DNA from: Corinectria fuckeliana
Lineage: Eukaryota; Ascomycota; Sordariomycetes; Hypocreales; Nectriaceae
Reading direction: 5' to 3'
Assembly (NCBI GenBank): GCA_019137255.1
Contig: WPDH01000163.1
Location: 28,509 to 92,508 of the forward strand
Length of the DNA stretch: 64,000 bases
The notes under the pieces are model-generated. The model made no database searches. It saw only the letters and a program-made list of their open reading frames with translations, and had not been told where the DNA came from. The translations under genes and the position numbers were made by a program. Within the stretch, counting starts at the first letter, position 1; each line of letters opens with the position of its first letter. Positions 10,971-21,400 of this stretch are shown here, one piece after another.

Positions 10971-11358
10971 GAGAAGACGTGACTCGGAGCTAAAACGCTG
11001 CTTATCGATGAAGGGATTAATAGGCCACCTATCTTCGGTTGCTACTTTCGTTATGTAATCTAAGGGAGGATGGAGTAGGTTTGACTGCAATATCGGGAGG
11101 AAAAGGGGTAGTAGTAGGATATGGACGAATCCCCTAGGTCATTTGTGTACTGTTGCTGTCTCTACGCGAGATACGGGTTGAGGAAGAATGATGGTTGGTG
11201 CTTGCTTGATGGATGACGAACGACGGATGATAGATGATGGCCTCGTGCCAGGAGAGCTCTCGCTGCGACTCTTGAAAAAAGGGATTTTGTTGATAAGATT
11301 CTGGGCAGATGGCACCAATGACAAACACGGCATGGAAACAAGAAAGGCAGGCTCAGGT
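10971..11358. other. Convergent 3' spacer, SNF1 beta / KAE1
   Basis: About 390 bases between two facing stop codons. Probably the two 3' UTRs. I see no gene in it. Confidence 0.55.
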
Positions 11359-12399
11359 TCAGTCTCTCCACTTAATAAAGACCTCGTCAGTCCTGAAGCG
11401 CTGCGTACACGTGCTGTCCTCGAGGGGCGTGCGAAATCCCGTCTCGTAGGCCAGTAAACCGGCGTGGGCGATCATGATGCCATTGTCGATGCAGAAACGC
11501 TCGTCAGTGGCGTAGACGGAGCCGCCGCGTTCGCGGGCCATGTGGCCCATCATGTCCTGGAGACGCTCGTTGCAGCCGACGCCGCCGACGATGAGGACCT
11601 GGGAGCTTCCGACGTGGGCCATGGCGCGCTCGGTGATCTCGACAAGCATGGCGAAGACGGTCTCCTGCAGGGTGAAGCACAGGTCGGCCGGGGTGAAGTC
11701 GGCGCCGGCCTTCATCTGGGCGGCGAGGGCGTCGGCCGAGGCCAAGATGCCGGAGAAGGAGCAGTCCATGCCCTTGACGGTGTAGGGCAGGTCGAGCAGC
11801 CTGCGGCCCTGCTTGGCGAGCTGCTCGATGTTGTAGCCGGGGGCCGGGTCGTTGCTGATCTCGAGGGTGCGGGCGAAGCGGTCGAGGCAGTTGCCGACGG
11901 CGATGTCGAGCGTCTCGCCGAAGATGCGGTAGCGCTGCTCGGCGTAGGCGATGACCTGCGAGTTGCCGCCCGAGACGTACAGCACGACGGGGTTGTCGGC
12001 GCCGGTGATCTCGCGGCCCATCTCGATGTGGCCGACGCAGTGGTTGACGCCGACGAGGGGCCGGTCCCAGAGCAGGGCGAGGGTGCGGGCGGCGACGGCG
12101 ACGCTGTTGAGGGGCGCGCCCATGCCCGGCCCGCGCGTGTAGCACACGCAGTCGACGTCGGCGGGCGAGACGGCCGCCGCCGCGAGGGCTGCGCGGGCGA
12201 GGCGGACGAAGTGCGCGCGGTGGTGCGCCGCCGTGTCCTTGGGGAGGAAGCCGGTCCCCGGGGGCGAGACGAAGGTGTGGCGCAGGTTGGACAGGATCTT
12301 GGTGGACGCGGGCGTGTGCAGGATGACGCCGATGCCGAGCTTGTTGGCGGAGCCTTCGCAGCCGAGGGCGATGTAGGAGGGCTTGTCGGTTAAGGCCAT
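11359..12399 (-). CDS. kae1: KAE1, tRNA N6-threonylcarbamoyladenosine transferase catalytic subunit (KEOPS)
   Basis: Catalytic subunit of the KEOPS complex, which transfers the threonylcarbamoyl group to A37 of ANN-decoding tRNAs in the cytosol and nucleus. Single exon, 346 residues from the ATG at 12399 (MALTDKPSYIALG), the usual length of the cytosolic enzyme. An in-frame ATG at 12531 would add 44 residues, but that stretch is not conserved-looking. Visible motifs: the ASKHA ATPase N-terminus ALGCEGSANK, the metal-binding HxxxH in NHCVGHIEMGR (His120, His124), YVSGGNSQVI, FGETLDIAVGNCLDRFAR, VGGVGCNERL, and DNGIMIAHAG. Codons are strongly G/C-ending, which creates a long but spurious frame on the opposite strand. 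It is not the mitochondrial QRI7 form, because there is no convincing presequence on the shorter model. Confidence 0.95.
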   Translation of the reverse strand: MALTDKPSYIALGCEGSANKLGIGVILHTPASTKILSNLRHTFVSPPGTGFLPKDTAAHHRAHFVRLARAALAAAAVSPADVDCVCYTRGPGMGAPLNSVAVAARTLALLWDRPLVGVNHCVGHIEMGREITGADNPVVLYVSGGNSQVIAYAEQRYRIFGETLDIAVGNCLDRFARTLEISNDPAPGYNIEQLAKQGRRLLDLPYTVKGMDCSFSGILASADALAAQMKAGADFTPADLCFTLQETVFAMLVEITERAMAHVGSSQVLIVGGVGCNERLQDMMGHMARERGGSVYATDERFCIDNGIMIAHAGLLAYETGFRTPLEDSTCTQRFRTDEVFIKWRD

Positions 12400-14195
12400 G
12401 GCGAGGAACTGTCTGTGTGAGAGGGGAAAGTGGTGATGTCTGGGCGACGCCGGGGATGGTGTTGAGGGCGGACCGAAACAACGTCCAAGCAAGCCGCTCC
12501 TTCTATGTAGACAGGCCCCGGCTGCTTTCAAACGTCGTCATACCCTGTACTTCTCGGATCCAGCTTTTGAAGAAAATGGATCAGTTAAAGTAAAATAATC
12601 CAAAGAGTGTTGCTTAATTCCCATGCGTACAAGAGCATAATCCGATGTTGTCGTGGTCGTGGAGGGGATCCCAAAAAATGGAGGGGCGATAAGACCTGGT
12701 AGATAGAGGGGCAGCAAGCAGCAAGCAGCAATCGTGGCGGGGACGAAAGTGGCCATCGCTTAGCTAAGCCTCCCAGGTATTCGGCTACGTAACTGTAATT
12801 AATCCTCATGCCACAGTGCGATGCTGCGAAGTCTAAGGATCCATCCCACAATCATGTCGTCACGCATAGTGAAATATTCAGAAGAAAAGAAACAGGAATC
12901 GCGTAGTAGGTTTATCAGTACGGCTCCGCACGGAGGCTCCGAGATACAAACGATCCCTTCAATTTCTTTGTTTTGCCACGGTTCAGACCATGCCCTGCAC
13001 ACAGAGATTTCCCAGGCAAACCAGGGCACCTCAGGACCCCTAGAGCCGGGTAGACCCAGAGCCCCCGGCGCCCAAGCCCCCGGCGCCGTTTGCGGGAGCA
13101 GATTTCGGGCCCACTGATGGAAGATGGCACCTCCTCCCACTGTGCTGTCTTGACGCACAGGTGGGTGCAACGCCCTGCCGCCAGTCGCCAGTACAGTGCG
13201 CAACCGCTGGCTGGCTGGTGCTGGGCTCCATCTCCTGCTGACGCTGCCACGAGAAATCGAGGCTGGCCGGTTCGCCCGCCACAGAAACGAGCCCGGCCAC
13301 TGACTGGGCTTCCTCCAAACCCACTCACTCAAACCCGGCTCCTCACTCGCTTCTCCTCCATCACTCGACCTACTAGCAAGCACACTTTTTTCTTCTTGTC
13401 TCGGCCTTCGCGCTGCCTACCTACTTACTGACTGCAGGCCATCCTGCCCAGGCCTGCGTGACTCCTCCGCTGAGGTGTTGTCTCGTTTCAGCCTTGTCTT
13501 GCCGTTTGCTCGCTTGCTCCGCCCGTCCATCAGGCTAACATGACTTATTGCCTAGGATCCAGAGTCCGAGCTCCTCTATTCTTTCAACACCACCACCACC
13601 ACAGCGAGCGTCTCTTCTCCCCCTCTCTTCTGCTCAAACAGAGACATACGCTATGGCCTCTCCGCCCTCTCGTCGTCGAGCCTCTGATCGTCATGCTTCG
13701 TGACCTTGCTGGCCCTAAGCTTTGCCAGTGAAGCGCCGGCAGCTAGAGCTCGCTCCGCCCACTGTCAGCCGGCCTCAATTACGACCACGATCACGTCTCC
13801 CCCCGCGTCTCCCCACGCCGCCGATACATTCGTCTTCTGCTACCAAGACGAACAATCACATCGCTGTTCAGCGGCAACTCTCGTTTCGGCTTCGGTCTAA
13901 ACCAGACCGGCATTTGTTTTTAATTTTCGACTTGGGCCACCGAATGGGCTCTCCACGTCTAAGCCCAAAACCCCCAGCTCCAAACTCCGCGCAATGCCCT
14001 GGGTCCACGACTAAATACTGTACACCTGTACAACCGAACCTCATCAGACAAGAGACCCCCCCTTCTCCCGCCTCCGATCCCTGCCCCGCACATCCGCCAG
14101 CAATGGGTATTAACACAACAAAACGTTATCATACAACAAAAGACTCGATCAGGCTGGCGTGGTGCCAACGATGTCGAGAGAGTCGAGGCGTCGCA
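12400..14195. other. Intergenic region upstream of KAE1 and downstream of EPL1
   Basis: About 1.8 kb that holds the KAE1 promoter (near 12.4-13.4 kb) and the EPL1 3' UTR. It is CT-rich on the plus strand at about 13.3-13.7 kb. A short coding-like start (MASPPSRRR) occurs at 13652 on the plus strand, but no clean exon structure joins it to later frames. I call no gene here. Confidence 0.5.
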
Positions 14196-16225
14196 TCAGA
14201 CAGATGCTTTCGGTGGTACTTGAGCTTTCACTTGCGGTTGTGCCTGTACCTGAGCTTGAAGCTGGACTTGCGCCGCCGCTTGTGCTTGTGCTTGCGCTTG
14301 CGCTGCTGCCACAGCGGCCGCCGAAGCCGGTGATGGCAGTACTCGGTTCCCCGCTTGCGTCGCGTTCACGGCCTCTGGCGGGACTGCCGGTCTCCCTCTG
14401 AACATGTATGGATTCAAGGGGATCGTCGCTCTGAACTTCAGCGCCCGAGTATCGAACGGATCCACCTCGTACACGGGTGGCTCATCGTCCTCCGAGTCAG
14501 AGTCGTACCTCCAGCGGTCCGAGCCTCCTTCGCCCTCCGCCCGGGGAGGTGTCACCATGCCTCTTCTGTCTATCCATAACCGGTTCAATCGACCGATACG
14601 GCGGCGGAAAGCAGGCTGGTTAGACTTGGGTGGCTCGCTGGTTCCTCCGGCTGTGAACTGGAACACCGGGTGGTTCTGCTGATCCGTTTGCTTGTCAACC
14701 TGCATGGCGTCAGGTGAGTACTCGTCCACGTCCACGTCCATTTCTGATGATGTCGACGCTGGCGGCGTCATCAAGTATTGTGTTTTTGCTGGTCTGAACT
14801 TGAGCTCCGTGCCCTGATTCCTGACTGGCGACAACGGATCTCGAGTGAGATCGATGTGGTTCTGGTTCCACTTTCGGTGATTCTGAACCTTCATTTCTAT
14901 GTCAAGGCGCAGCTCGTTCTCCTTCTCCGCCAGCTTGTCAGCCAGCGAGATGAGGTCGGCTTCCAGCGATCTACCAGCGGCAACGGGCGCCCGCAAGTGG
15001 GCACCAGGAGGTCGTGCGACCTGTGGGTCTGCAGGCTTACGCTTTTGCGGCTGGATATGAGAGTCAGTACCGAGTGGGACGACTCGAGTGCGAGTATGAG
15101 TGGCATCACATACCTTTTGGTTGATGAGATCCTCATCCTCACCCTTGATACCCAATCTAAGCTTGACATCCTTGAGACGAGCGCGCTCCTCGAAAACAGC
15201 TCGGTCCATGGTGAGCAGTTCTCGCTTCAACATTTCACGCTCATAAGACATGAGGACAAGTTGGCGACCATCTTCAAGTTCCCGGCGCAATTTCTTGAGC
15301 GTTTCGGCAATCTTGTTGTCACGAGCACGCGTCTTGCGAGTCTGACGGGCCTCCCGTCGTCTGAAGCAGACAAAGGGATCGGTGTCATCAGTCTCCTGGT
15401 GCGTCTCAATCTTGAGGGTTGGATGCAAGGGCTTGTTGCCAGCCGCCTGTCGACTCGACTTCCAGTACTCGTAGACGGCTTTGGCATGCTGCAGAATGGA
15501 GGGTGAACCGAGGTGGTTCAGTGCAGGGACCATCATGTCATAGGCGACAACAGTATTGTCGACTGATGCAAAGGGGGTCTGATCCGCCGCCGTGTCCTCG
15601 AAGACCTCCATGATGCGTTCAAAGTCATCTTCGGAAAGGGGGCCGGCGGCGGGTGGTTTACTATTGTGTTCCTTGAGCCACTCATCATCTTCCGTGGTCA
15701 TGTCATAGAGACATGTTATGCATTCCTCTACCGTCTGCGAGAAGCGGATGTAGGAGGAGGGCTTATGGAAGGGGACTGCGTAGAGCTCATTGTAGTCGAT
15801 GTCGCTCTCCTGGGGAGGCGGGACGGGAATCTCTTGATCATTACTAGTGCCGGCCTTATTGAGGATGGTCTGGAGATGGTATTCCTGCAGCCAATTGGGT
15901 CAGTTTTGCGAGGGACTCTATTGATGCATTATAGCGGGGTGCCGTGATTGGTGACGTTAGACGATCGGGATGGAGGATGGGGGATGGGGAATTGGCAAGA
16001 TGCCAAGCGATATCACGTGAACAGCCACGTGATATCGCGATATGTGGCAGGGGAAACAAGGCGACAAAAAAGACTCACGTTTTCCTCAGCCTGTTCGACA
16101 CCGGTTGCGATTTGGTTTTCGGTTGTAAGGGCTTCGTACTCGGAAGGGTCGATCTGGTCCTCGCGGATCACAGGGAGGGTTGTCTTGACGCTGAGCTTCT
16201 TGACGCGGACCTTGCGGGACGACAT
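14196..16225 (-). CDS. epl1: Enhancer of polycomb-like protein 1 (NuA4 scaffold)
   Basis: Scaffold of the NuA4/Piccolo histone H4/H2A acetyltransferase, which binds Esa1 and Yng2. Three exons on the minus strand: 16225-16079, 15884-15114 and 15050-14196, giving 590 residues, normal for filamentous fungi. The N-terminus MSSRKVRVKKLSVKTTLPV is the basic EPcA start. The EPcA domain continues through YNELYAVPFHKPSS and EDDEWL, followed by FERIMEVFED and DPFVCFRRREARQTRKTRARD. A coiled coil (about 140-200) and an Ala/Gln repeat tail (AQAQAQAAAQVQ) close the protein. Intron 1 is long for this locus (194 nt) and carries a perfect inverted repeat with two CACGTG sites. Intron 2 is 63 nt, a multiple of three, and free of stops, so its retention would add 21 residues. 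Confidence 0.95.
16007..16038. promoter_or_regulatory. Perfect 13-bp inverted repeat with two E-boxes inside EPL1 intron 1
   Basis: Arms GCGATATCACGTG (16007-16019) and CACGTGATATCGC (16026-16038) are exact reverse complements around the 6-nt spacer AACAGC. Each arm holds CACGTG, the core site of bHLH factors, and GATATC. It could be a paired protein-binding site close to the EPL1 start, about 190-220 bases inside the gene, or a hairpin in the unspliced EPL1 RNA. The structure is seen directly. The function is inference. Confidence 0.55.
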
Positions 16226-17464
16226 GGTGTAGGGCGGGGGGAAACGGCACGCAGCCGGCGGAAAACCGCGAAACAAAAGCGATCAAGTCATACAACGGAG
16301 GGTTTTTAATCGAAATCGATGATTTTTGGGATGCAAAAGGCCCTGTGGTGGCCTTTTTTCGATGGGAACGTGGTCGGATTCGATGGGGTGACGTTGGGGG
16401 TTGTTTTGCCGCGAAGATTTTTCGCCTGGGTTTGCAAGGGCGCTGAGGGAGAGGAGAAGTGCAGTGCGCCAGAACCGTAAGCGCAAAAGAGTGGTTCAGT
16501 GAGAAAGAGTCCAACTTTGGGGGATGACCGCGCTGGGGGAAAGTCACTCGCCCGCGCAGTTTTGCGGGTGAGGTACTAGCGACGCTCGGACCACTGTCTC
16601 CTTTTTTTATTCTAGGGGAGGGGGGCAATGTTTGTTTGCCCAGCGAGAACGACCACACCCACCGTTAGGCAGGTAGGCATCCCTCCGCCCCGCGCACGCT
16701 GTGGTGCACGCCTCAGTGACTCGAACGAGGGAGGAACGCTCACCCCCAATCAGGCCTAACCTCGTCCGTGACGCTTACAGTTATTAGTAACCGGCGCAAT
16801 CACTCTTGGCTGCCCCGGGCAACCCCGTAACAGACGGTATCGCGCTTACGAGGACTTGGTGAGAATTGTGCATCGGGCCCAGCTTCGAGGAAAGCTTGTA
16901 CCATGGTTGAAACTCATTGTAATCCGTGGTAAATATTCCAAAAAAAAAAAAAAAGAGGGGATGCTTTGCGGGGAAGACAGGTTGTGGCTGCGAAGATAAC
17001 GTGTAAATGGCATGGCATAATAAGCATGGCATGGCTTGCAGCATCTCGAATTCAAAAAACGGGTGCTGCTCCGTTCGGCCTCTGAAACTGTCCCCTCGCG
17101 TCACCGTATCTCACCGTATTCCCCAGCTCAGCTACACTGGCCTTGACGCTGGCCCGTGCGCACAGCTTACTCTCCGTTTCGTCATCCTTCCGTTCCGCCT
17201 CCGTCTCCGTCTCCGTTCTTACCCCTCGGCCAATGACGGGCTCTCCCCTTTGACTACATACATACATACCGCAGGCAGTTCATCAGGCGCAACGGGGGAG
17301 CTTTCGTTCGAAATTCAGCCTTATCACGAACTTCAACTTGAAACGAACAACGCCCACGAAAACCACCACAAACCCCGACCGACCCTCGCTTCTCTCCCCC
17401 TCCCCGACTACGGCCCCCCAAACCAGAAAACTCCCGCCTCGCCTCCCACCGAATTTCCGCCGCG
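16226..17464. promoter_or_regulatory. Divergent promoter region, EPL1 / CNB1
   Basis: About 1.24 kb between divergent starts. It contains a poly-A tract of about 14 (near 16939), a GTCTCCGTCTCCGTT repeat near 17200 and CT-rich sequence before CNB1. I see no gene here. Confidence 0.5.
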
Positions 17465-18439
17465 ATGGGCAATACCACCAGCGCAGTCATGGAGGACATC
17501 GTCCAGGGGTCCAACTGTGAGCCACATGCCTTGCCCCTTCCCTCGCCCTGACCTGATCCGCTGGGAGAAGCCCCATGCTGAGGAAACGTCGCAGTCGACC
17601 GAGAGGAAGTCGACCGCCTGCGAAAGCGCTTCATGAAGCTGGACAAGGTGCGCTTCCCGTTCCCCCCCCCCCCCCCCCCCCTNNGCCCCTCCCCCCCCCC
17701 CCCCCCCCCCGCCCCTCGGCCCTCGTCCTCGCCTGTCGAGACGAGGCTGTGTGGTATACGAAAAAAAAAGAAAAATAATAATAAGAGGAACACGACGATG
17801 CTGATCCTATACCAAGGACAACTCTGGCACGATCGAGCGCGATGAGTTCCTCAGCCTCCCCCAGATCTCCTCCAACCCCCTCGCCACACGGTACGCATCC
17901 CCCCAACTCCCCACTCCCGTTCCCTCGCTCCCACCGCGGCCCCCGTTGACAAGCAAACCACCCACCCTACAGAATGATCGCCATCTTCGACGAGGACGGC
18001 GGCGGCGACGTCGACTTCCAGGAGTTCGTGTCGGGCCTGAGCGCCTTCAGCAGCAAGGGCAACAAGGAGCAGAAGCTGCAGTTCGCCTTCAAGGTCTACG
18101 ACATCGACCGCGACGGCTACATCAGCAACGGCGAGCTGTTCATCGTCCTCAAGATGATGGTCGGCAGCAACCTTAAGGACCAGCAGCTGCAGCAGATTGT
18201 CGACAAGACCATCATGGAGGCCGACCTCGACAAGGACGGCAAGATCAGCTTCGAGGAGTTCACCAAGATGGTCGAGAACACGGACGTCAGCATGAGCATG
18301 ACGCTTGGTGAGTTGCGCCTTGGCTCCATATACATGAAGAGCCATTTGCTCCTCAGCATCTCGACTCTCCTAGATGGAGGGGGGGCTAAATGCCGGGAAT
18401 CGTTTGCTAACCAAGTTTTTATCTGCAGACCAATTCTAA
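17465..18439 (+). CDS. cnb1: Calcineurin regulatory subunit B
   Basis: Calcium-binding subunit that activates the calcineurin phosphatase (Crz1 signalling, stress and morphogenesis). Five exons: 17465-17516, 17595-17647, 17817-17890, 17973-18307 and 18429-18439, giving 174 residues, the usual length. The start MGNTTS is a myristoylation signal. Four EF-hands follow: DKDNSGTIERDE (34-45), DEDGGGDVDFQE, DIDRDGYISNGE and DLDKDGKISFEE. The last exon supplies only the residues DQF. Intron 2 (17648-17816) holds runs of 18 or more C and two undetermined bases at 17683-17684, an unresolved assembly spot that does not touch coding sequence. Divergent from EPL1. Confidence 0.96.
17661..17711. repeat. 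Long poly-C tract with undetermined bases (NN)
   Basis: Two C homopolymers of roughly 20 bases flank an NN at 17683-17684, within CNB1 intron 2. The true length is uncertain, because such runs are poorly sequenced. On the other strand this is a poly-G tract able to form G-quadruplexes. Confidence 0.8.
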
Positions 18440-21400
18440 TCTAACCCAAAAATTGCTTCACGGGATGAGGAGTCGAGGGCAGCGGATGACGGACGGCGTG
18501 CGAGGCCACGCTTGGTTGACGAGAAAGGTAGACTGGTGTGTGGAACACCCTAGCGGATTTGAGCAGCATCATGATCATGAATTCACGCATTCGGCATACG
18601 ACATTTTGCCTTCGCAATATCTTGCCCATGACCTCCGGGCGATGCTCCGGTGTGGCTCACTGCGGGCGAACCGTCAAGACTGCACTGGCGGATGAGAAGA
18701 TGCCGATGCCACAGAAGTCCGCCTAGAAACTCGAGGTCCCGGTCACTCGCTGTCTCCGCCACTGCTCATTCCCCAAGAGCGTTGTCAGAAGCTTTGATGG
18801 CTCACATTTCCAGGAATTAGCCAACGATGACGAGACTTTTCAACAGCTAGACGGCTTTGCTCTTCGTCGGGGATCAAAGGCAAATTACTGTATGCTCGAG
18901 CCTTGTCACGTTGTATACCACAGTAGTCAATACTCCGAGCCTCGTATCAAACACGGTGGCCTTGAAGAAGTCCGATGGTGAGGATTTCAATCTGCTAGCT
19001 TTCCAATGAGGATATCGGTCTCTCTGCAATCGCGCTACTTTGAAATTCCGGAAGAGGTGTAGTCCAGGCCAGCTAGGAAGAGCATTCTGCTCAACTCTGC
19101 TCGCCCGTGTTAGTCGCTTGGGCCTGATCATCATCAACCGTTGAACTTCACGCAAAACGTTCCCGTGATACTTGCCACCAACGAGCCGTGCATCTTAAAA
19201 CTAGCGCTCCAGTTCCCATCAAGAAGACTGTCAACCCTATGCACCTCAAGCAAGTCTCAAACGTAACCAGCACCACCTGGTGGGCAAAGGACTGCTATGT
19301 GACAGTTACGAGGCCCGCGGGGGAAGACGGGAGTCCCAGTTGCTTGGGACCAGACTGCACTATCCCGTCGATGAAGCCCCCAGGCTCCAACATTACTTCG
19401 ACTGCTGGACATTTGTGTCCCGTCATCCATCTACCAATGCGGCATATGCCGCGGGGCGTCTTGCAAAGGATAGCTTCCCGCCGCAAGATTCGGGACATGC
19501 ATGATTGCAAATCAGCTCTTCATTGCTGTAGCGCACTACCAAGGCGGAGAGTGACGGAGCACCAGGAAAAGGAGGAAACAAGGCGATTCGGATGGCCTTG
19601 TCTTCCCCAAAGGGCGTGTTTTCTCAGGTCTTACCGGATGATTGGAATCTTCCAATTGGAATTCCCACCATTGCTTTTTTTTTGTCTCTGGCCAGGTTAG
19701 TAAGACTTCGAATGTCGCTAGGTAGCGCGCACCTTTACGGAGTAGGCATGCTCCCGAATGATTTTCTGGGTCTCGACTCCGCCGGGCGCCCGTCCCGGCG
19801 CCGAGGTTCCCTACGTAGCTGAGCCGGGACCGGAAGTGCGGGCAGCCGAACGCCACGGGAGTGCCGATTTTGACGGGTTCCCAATAGTTTGGTAGGGCGC
19901 TTGTCTCCCTGCCCGATGGGGCAGCCCCTCGAGTCAATCTTAGATCCCTGACATGTCTCACGGCAGAATGCTCTCCGGCGGTGGCCCCCGGGGGGCAATT
20001 GCCTAGTTCTGTGTGACGTTTCTGTGGCGAGAGCATGACGTTTCTGACCTGGCCTCGCCCTTGATAACAGAGGCAATCTGAGGCGGCACACTTCGAGGCT
20101 AACATATGTATGTAGTACAGCATAGCATAAAAAGGGGTCCGGGGTAAGGCAGTTTGCCAGGATGTGAACCAGCCGGCTGTTAATGCGGTTGATGTGCAAG
20201 CCACCCGCTTGCCCTGGTGATACATCATAACCCGCAAGACAGGGCGAACCATTGACAGGATCATTTCCCGGAGTCCAAGGGGGGCGAACGAAACAAGGCA
20301 AAAAAGTTGGGAATTGGCAGGGCGAGATTTTCCATTTTGCGGAGGCTGCGCTGGTAGGTAATGGGAGATGCTGTTTTGAAACAATCATACCCAGGCGGAA
20401 ATGTGTTTCTATCCTAGATACCTAGTGTGGTCATCTTCCATCTAGCACTTGATTCTGGGGGTGTGGTTATAAATTAGCTGCTATGTGACCTGTCACATTT
20501 AGACCACTTGGAATGCTGGTTTCGCTTGCCCGGTGGGCTGGGACTGGACCTAGCGAATTCAAGCAAGGGGAATGCGGGAGGCTGCCTCCCGAGATCTACG
20601 GGACGCTGTCGACGGCGCATCTGGGGTGTCTCTGGTCGATCTTGCGTGTGTGTAAGTCGACTCATCATCCACGCTAGGTCAGGTATTACAGATGAGAGAC
20701 ACGGTCAAAGACCTCCGACGGCAGCAGCCAGATCGTATCACGTCTGTATCTCAGACACGAGGCGGGGCAGACAGCCGAAGCTGAGGGGGGACGGAATGAA
20801 AAAAAAGCAACCGCTGCTGCCCAAGCTTGTCGACTCATTCATTGGTTACCAGCGTCCGCTGTGCCGGGACTCGAAAGAGATGGGCCCGCGCACTACTGAC
20901 GCAGGCCATCGCGCCGGCGCGATCCAAGGGAGACGAAGCCGTCCGTGGTGGCTGAATATTTGCTTCTGCGATATTTCGCCTTCGTCACCTGCTCGATGCT
21001 GTTGGCGAACTGCGACGAGGGTGAGGAACTAGGAGTGAGGCTGAGAGGTCTCATGATCCAACGACAGGGGGATTGGCGTGGTGGAGTGAACTTGGGATGG
21101 TATGTGGACACTGGAGAGCCGGGGGGGGGCAGCAAGTTGGAGAGACAAAGAGACCTGGCTTGGGAAGGAGAAATCGAGGCTGGTAAAAAAGCAAAGTAAG
21201 CCAAGAGACAGAGACAGAGACAGGTCCCACCATCTCCAGCAGCATGACAAGGGAGAACTCCCTCATGTTTAGGTTGATGCCCAATGAGACTATGTCGATT
21301 CGCGATGGCCATCGGCTTAGGCGCCTACGAGGCCCCGTTTGTCCGTCGTCGTCGTCTTCGTCATTGTCGGGTGAGCGAGGCAAGCGGCGCGATTTGCCGT

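Noticed and set aside
11464..12393. 309-codon plus-strand frame
   Set aside because: It lies antisense to KAE1 and arises from the strong G/C third-position bias. The Gly/Ala/Asp/Val-rich translation has no motif.
13652..14018. Possible small multi-exon gene starting MASPPSRRR on the plus strand
   Set aside because: Coding-like pieces occur in different frames, but the donors needed are weak and one implied intron would be only 29 nt. No consistent gene model could be built.
19536..20384. 282-codon minus-strand frame in desert 1
   Set aside because: Long but of random-looking composition, no domains, and overlapped by equally unconvincing frames on the other strand.
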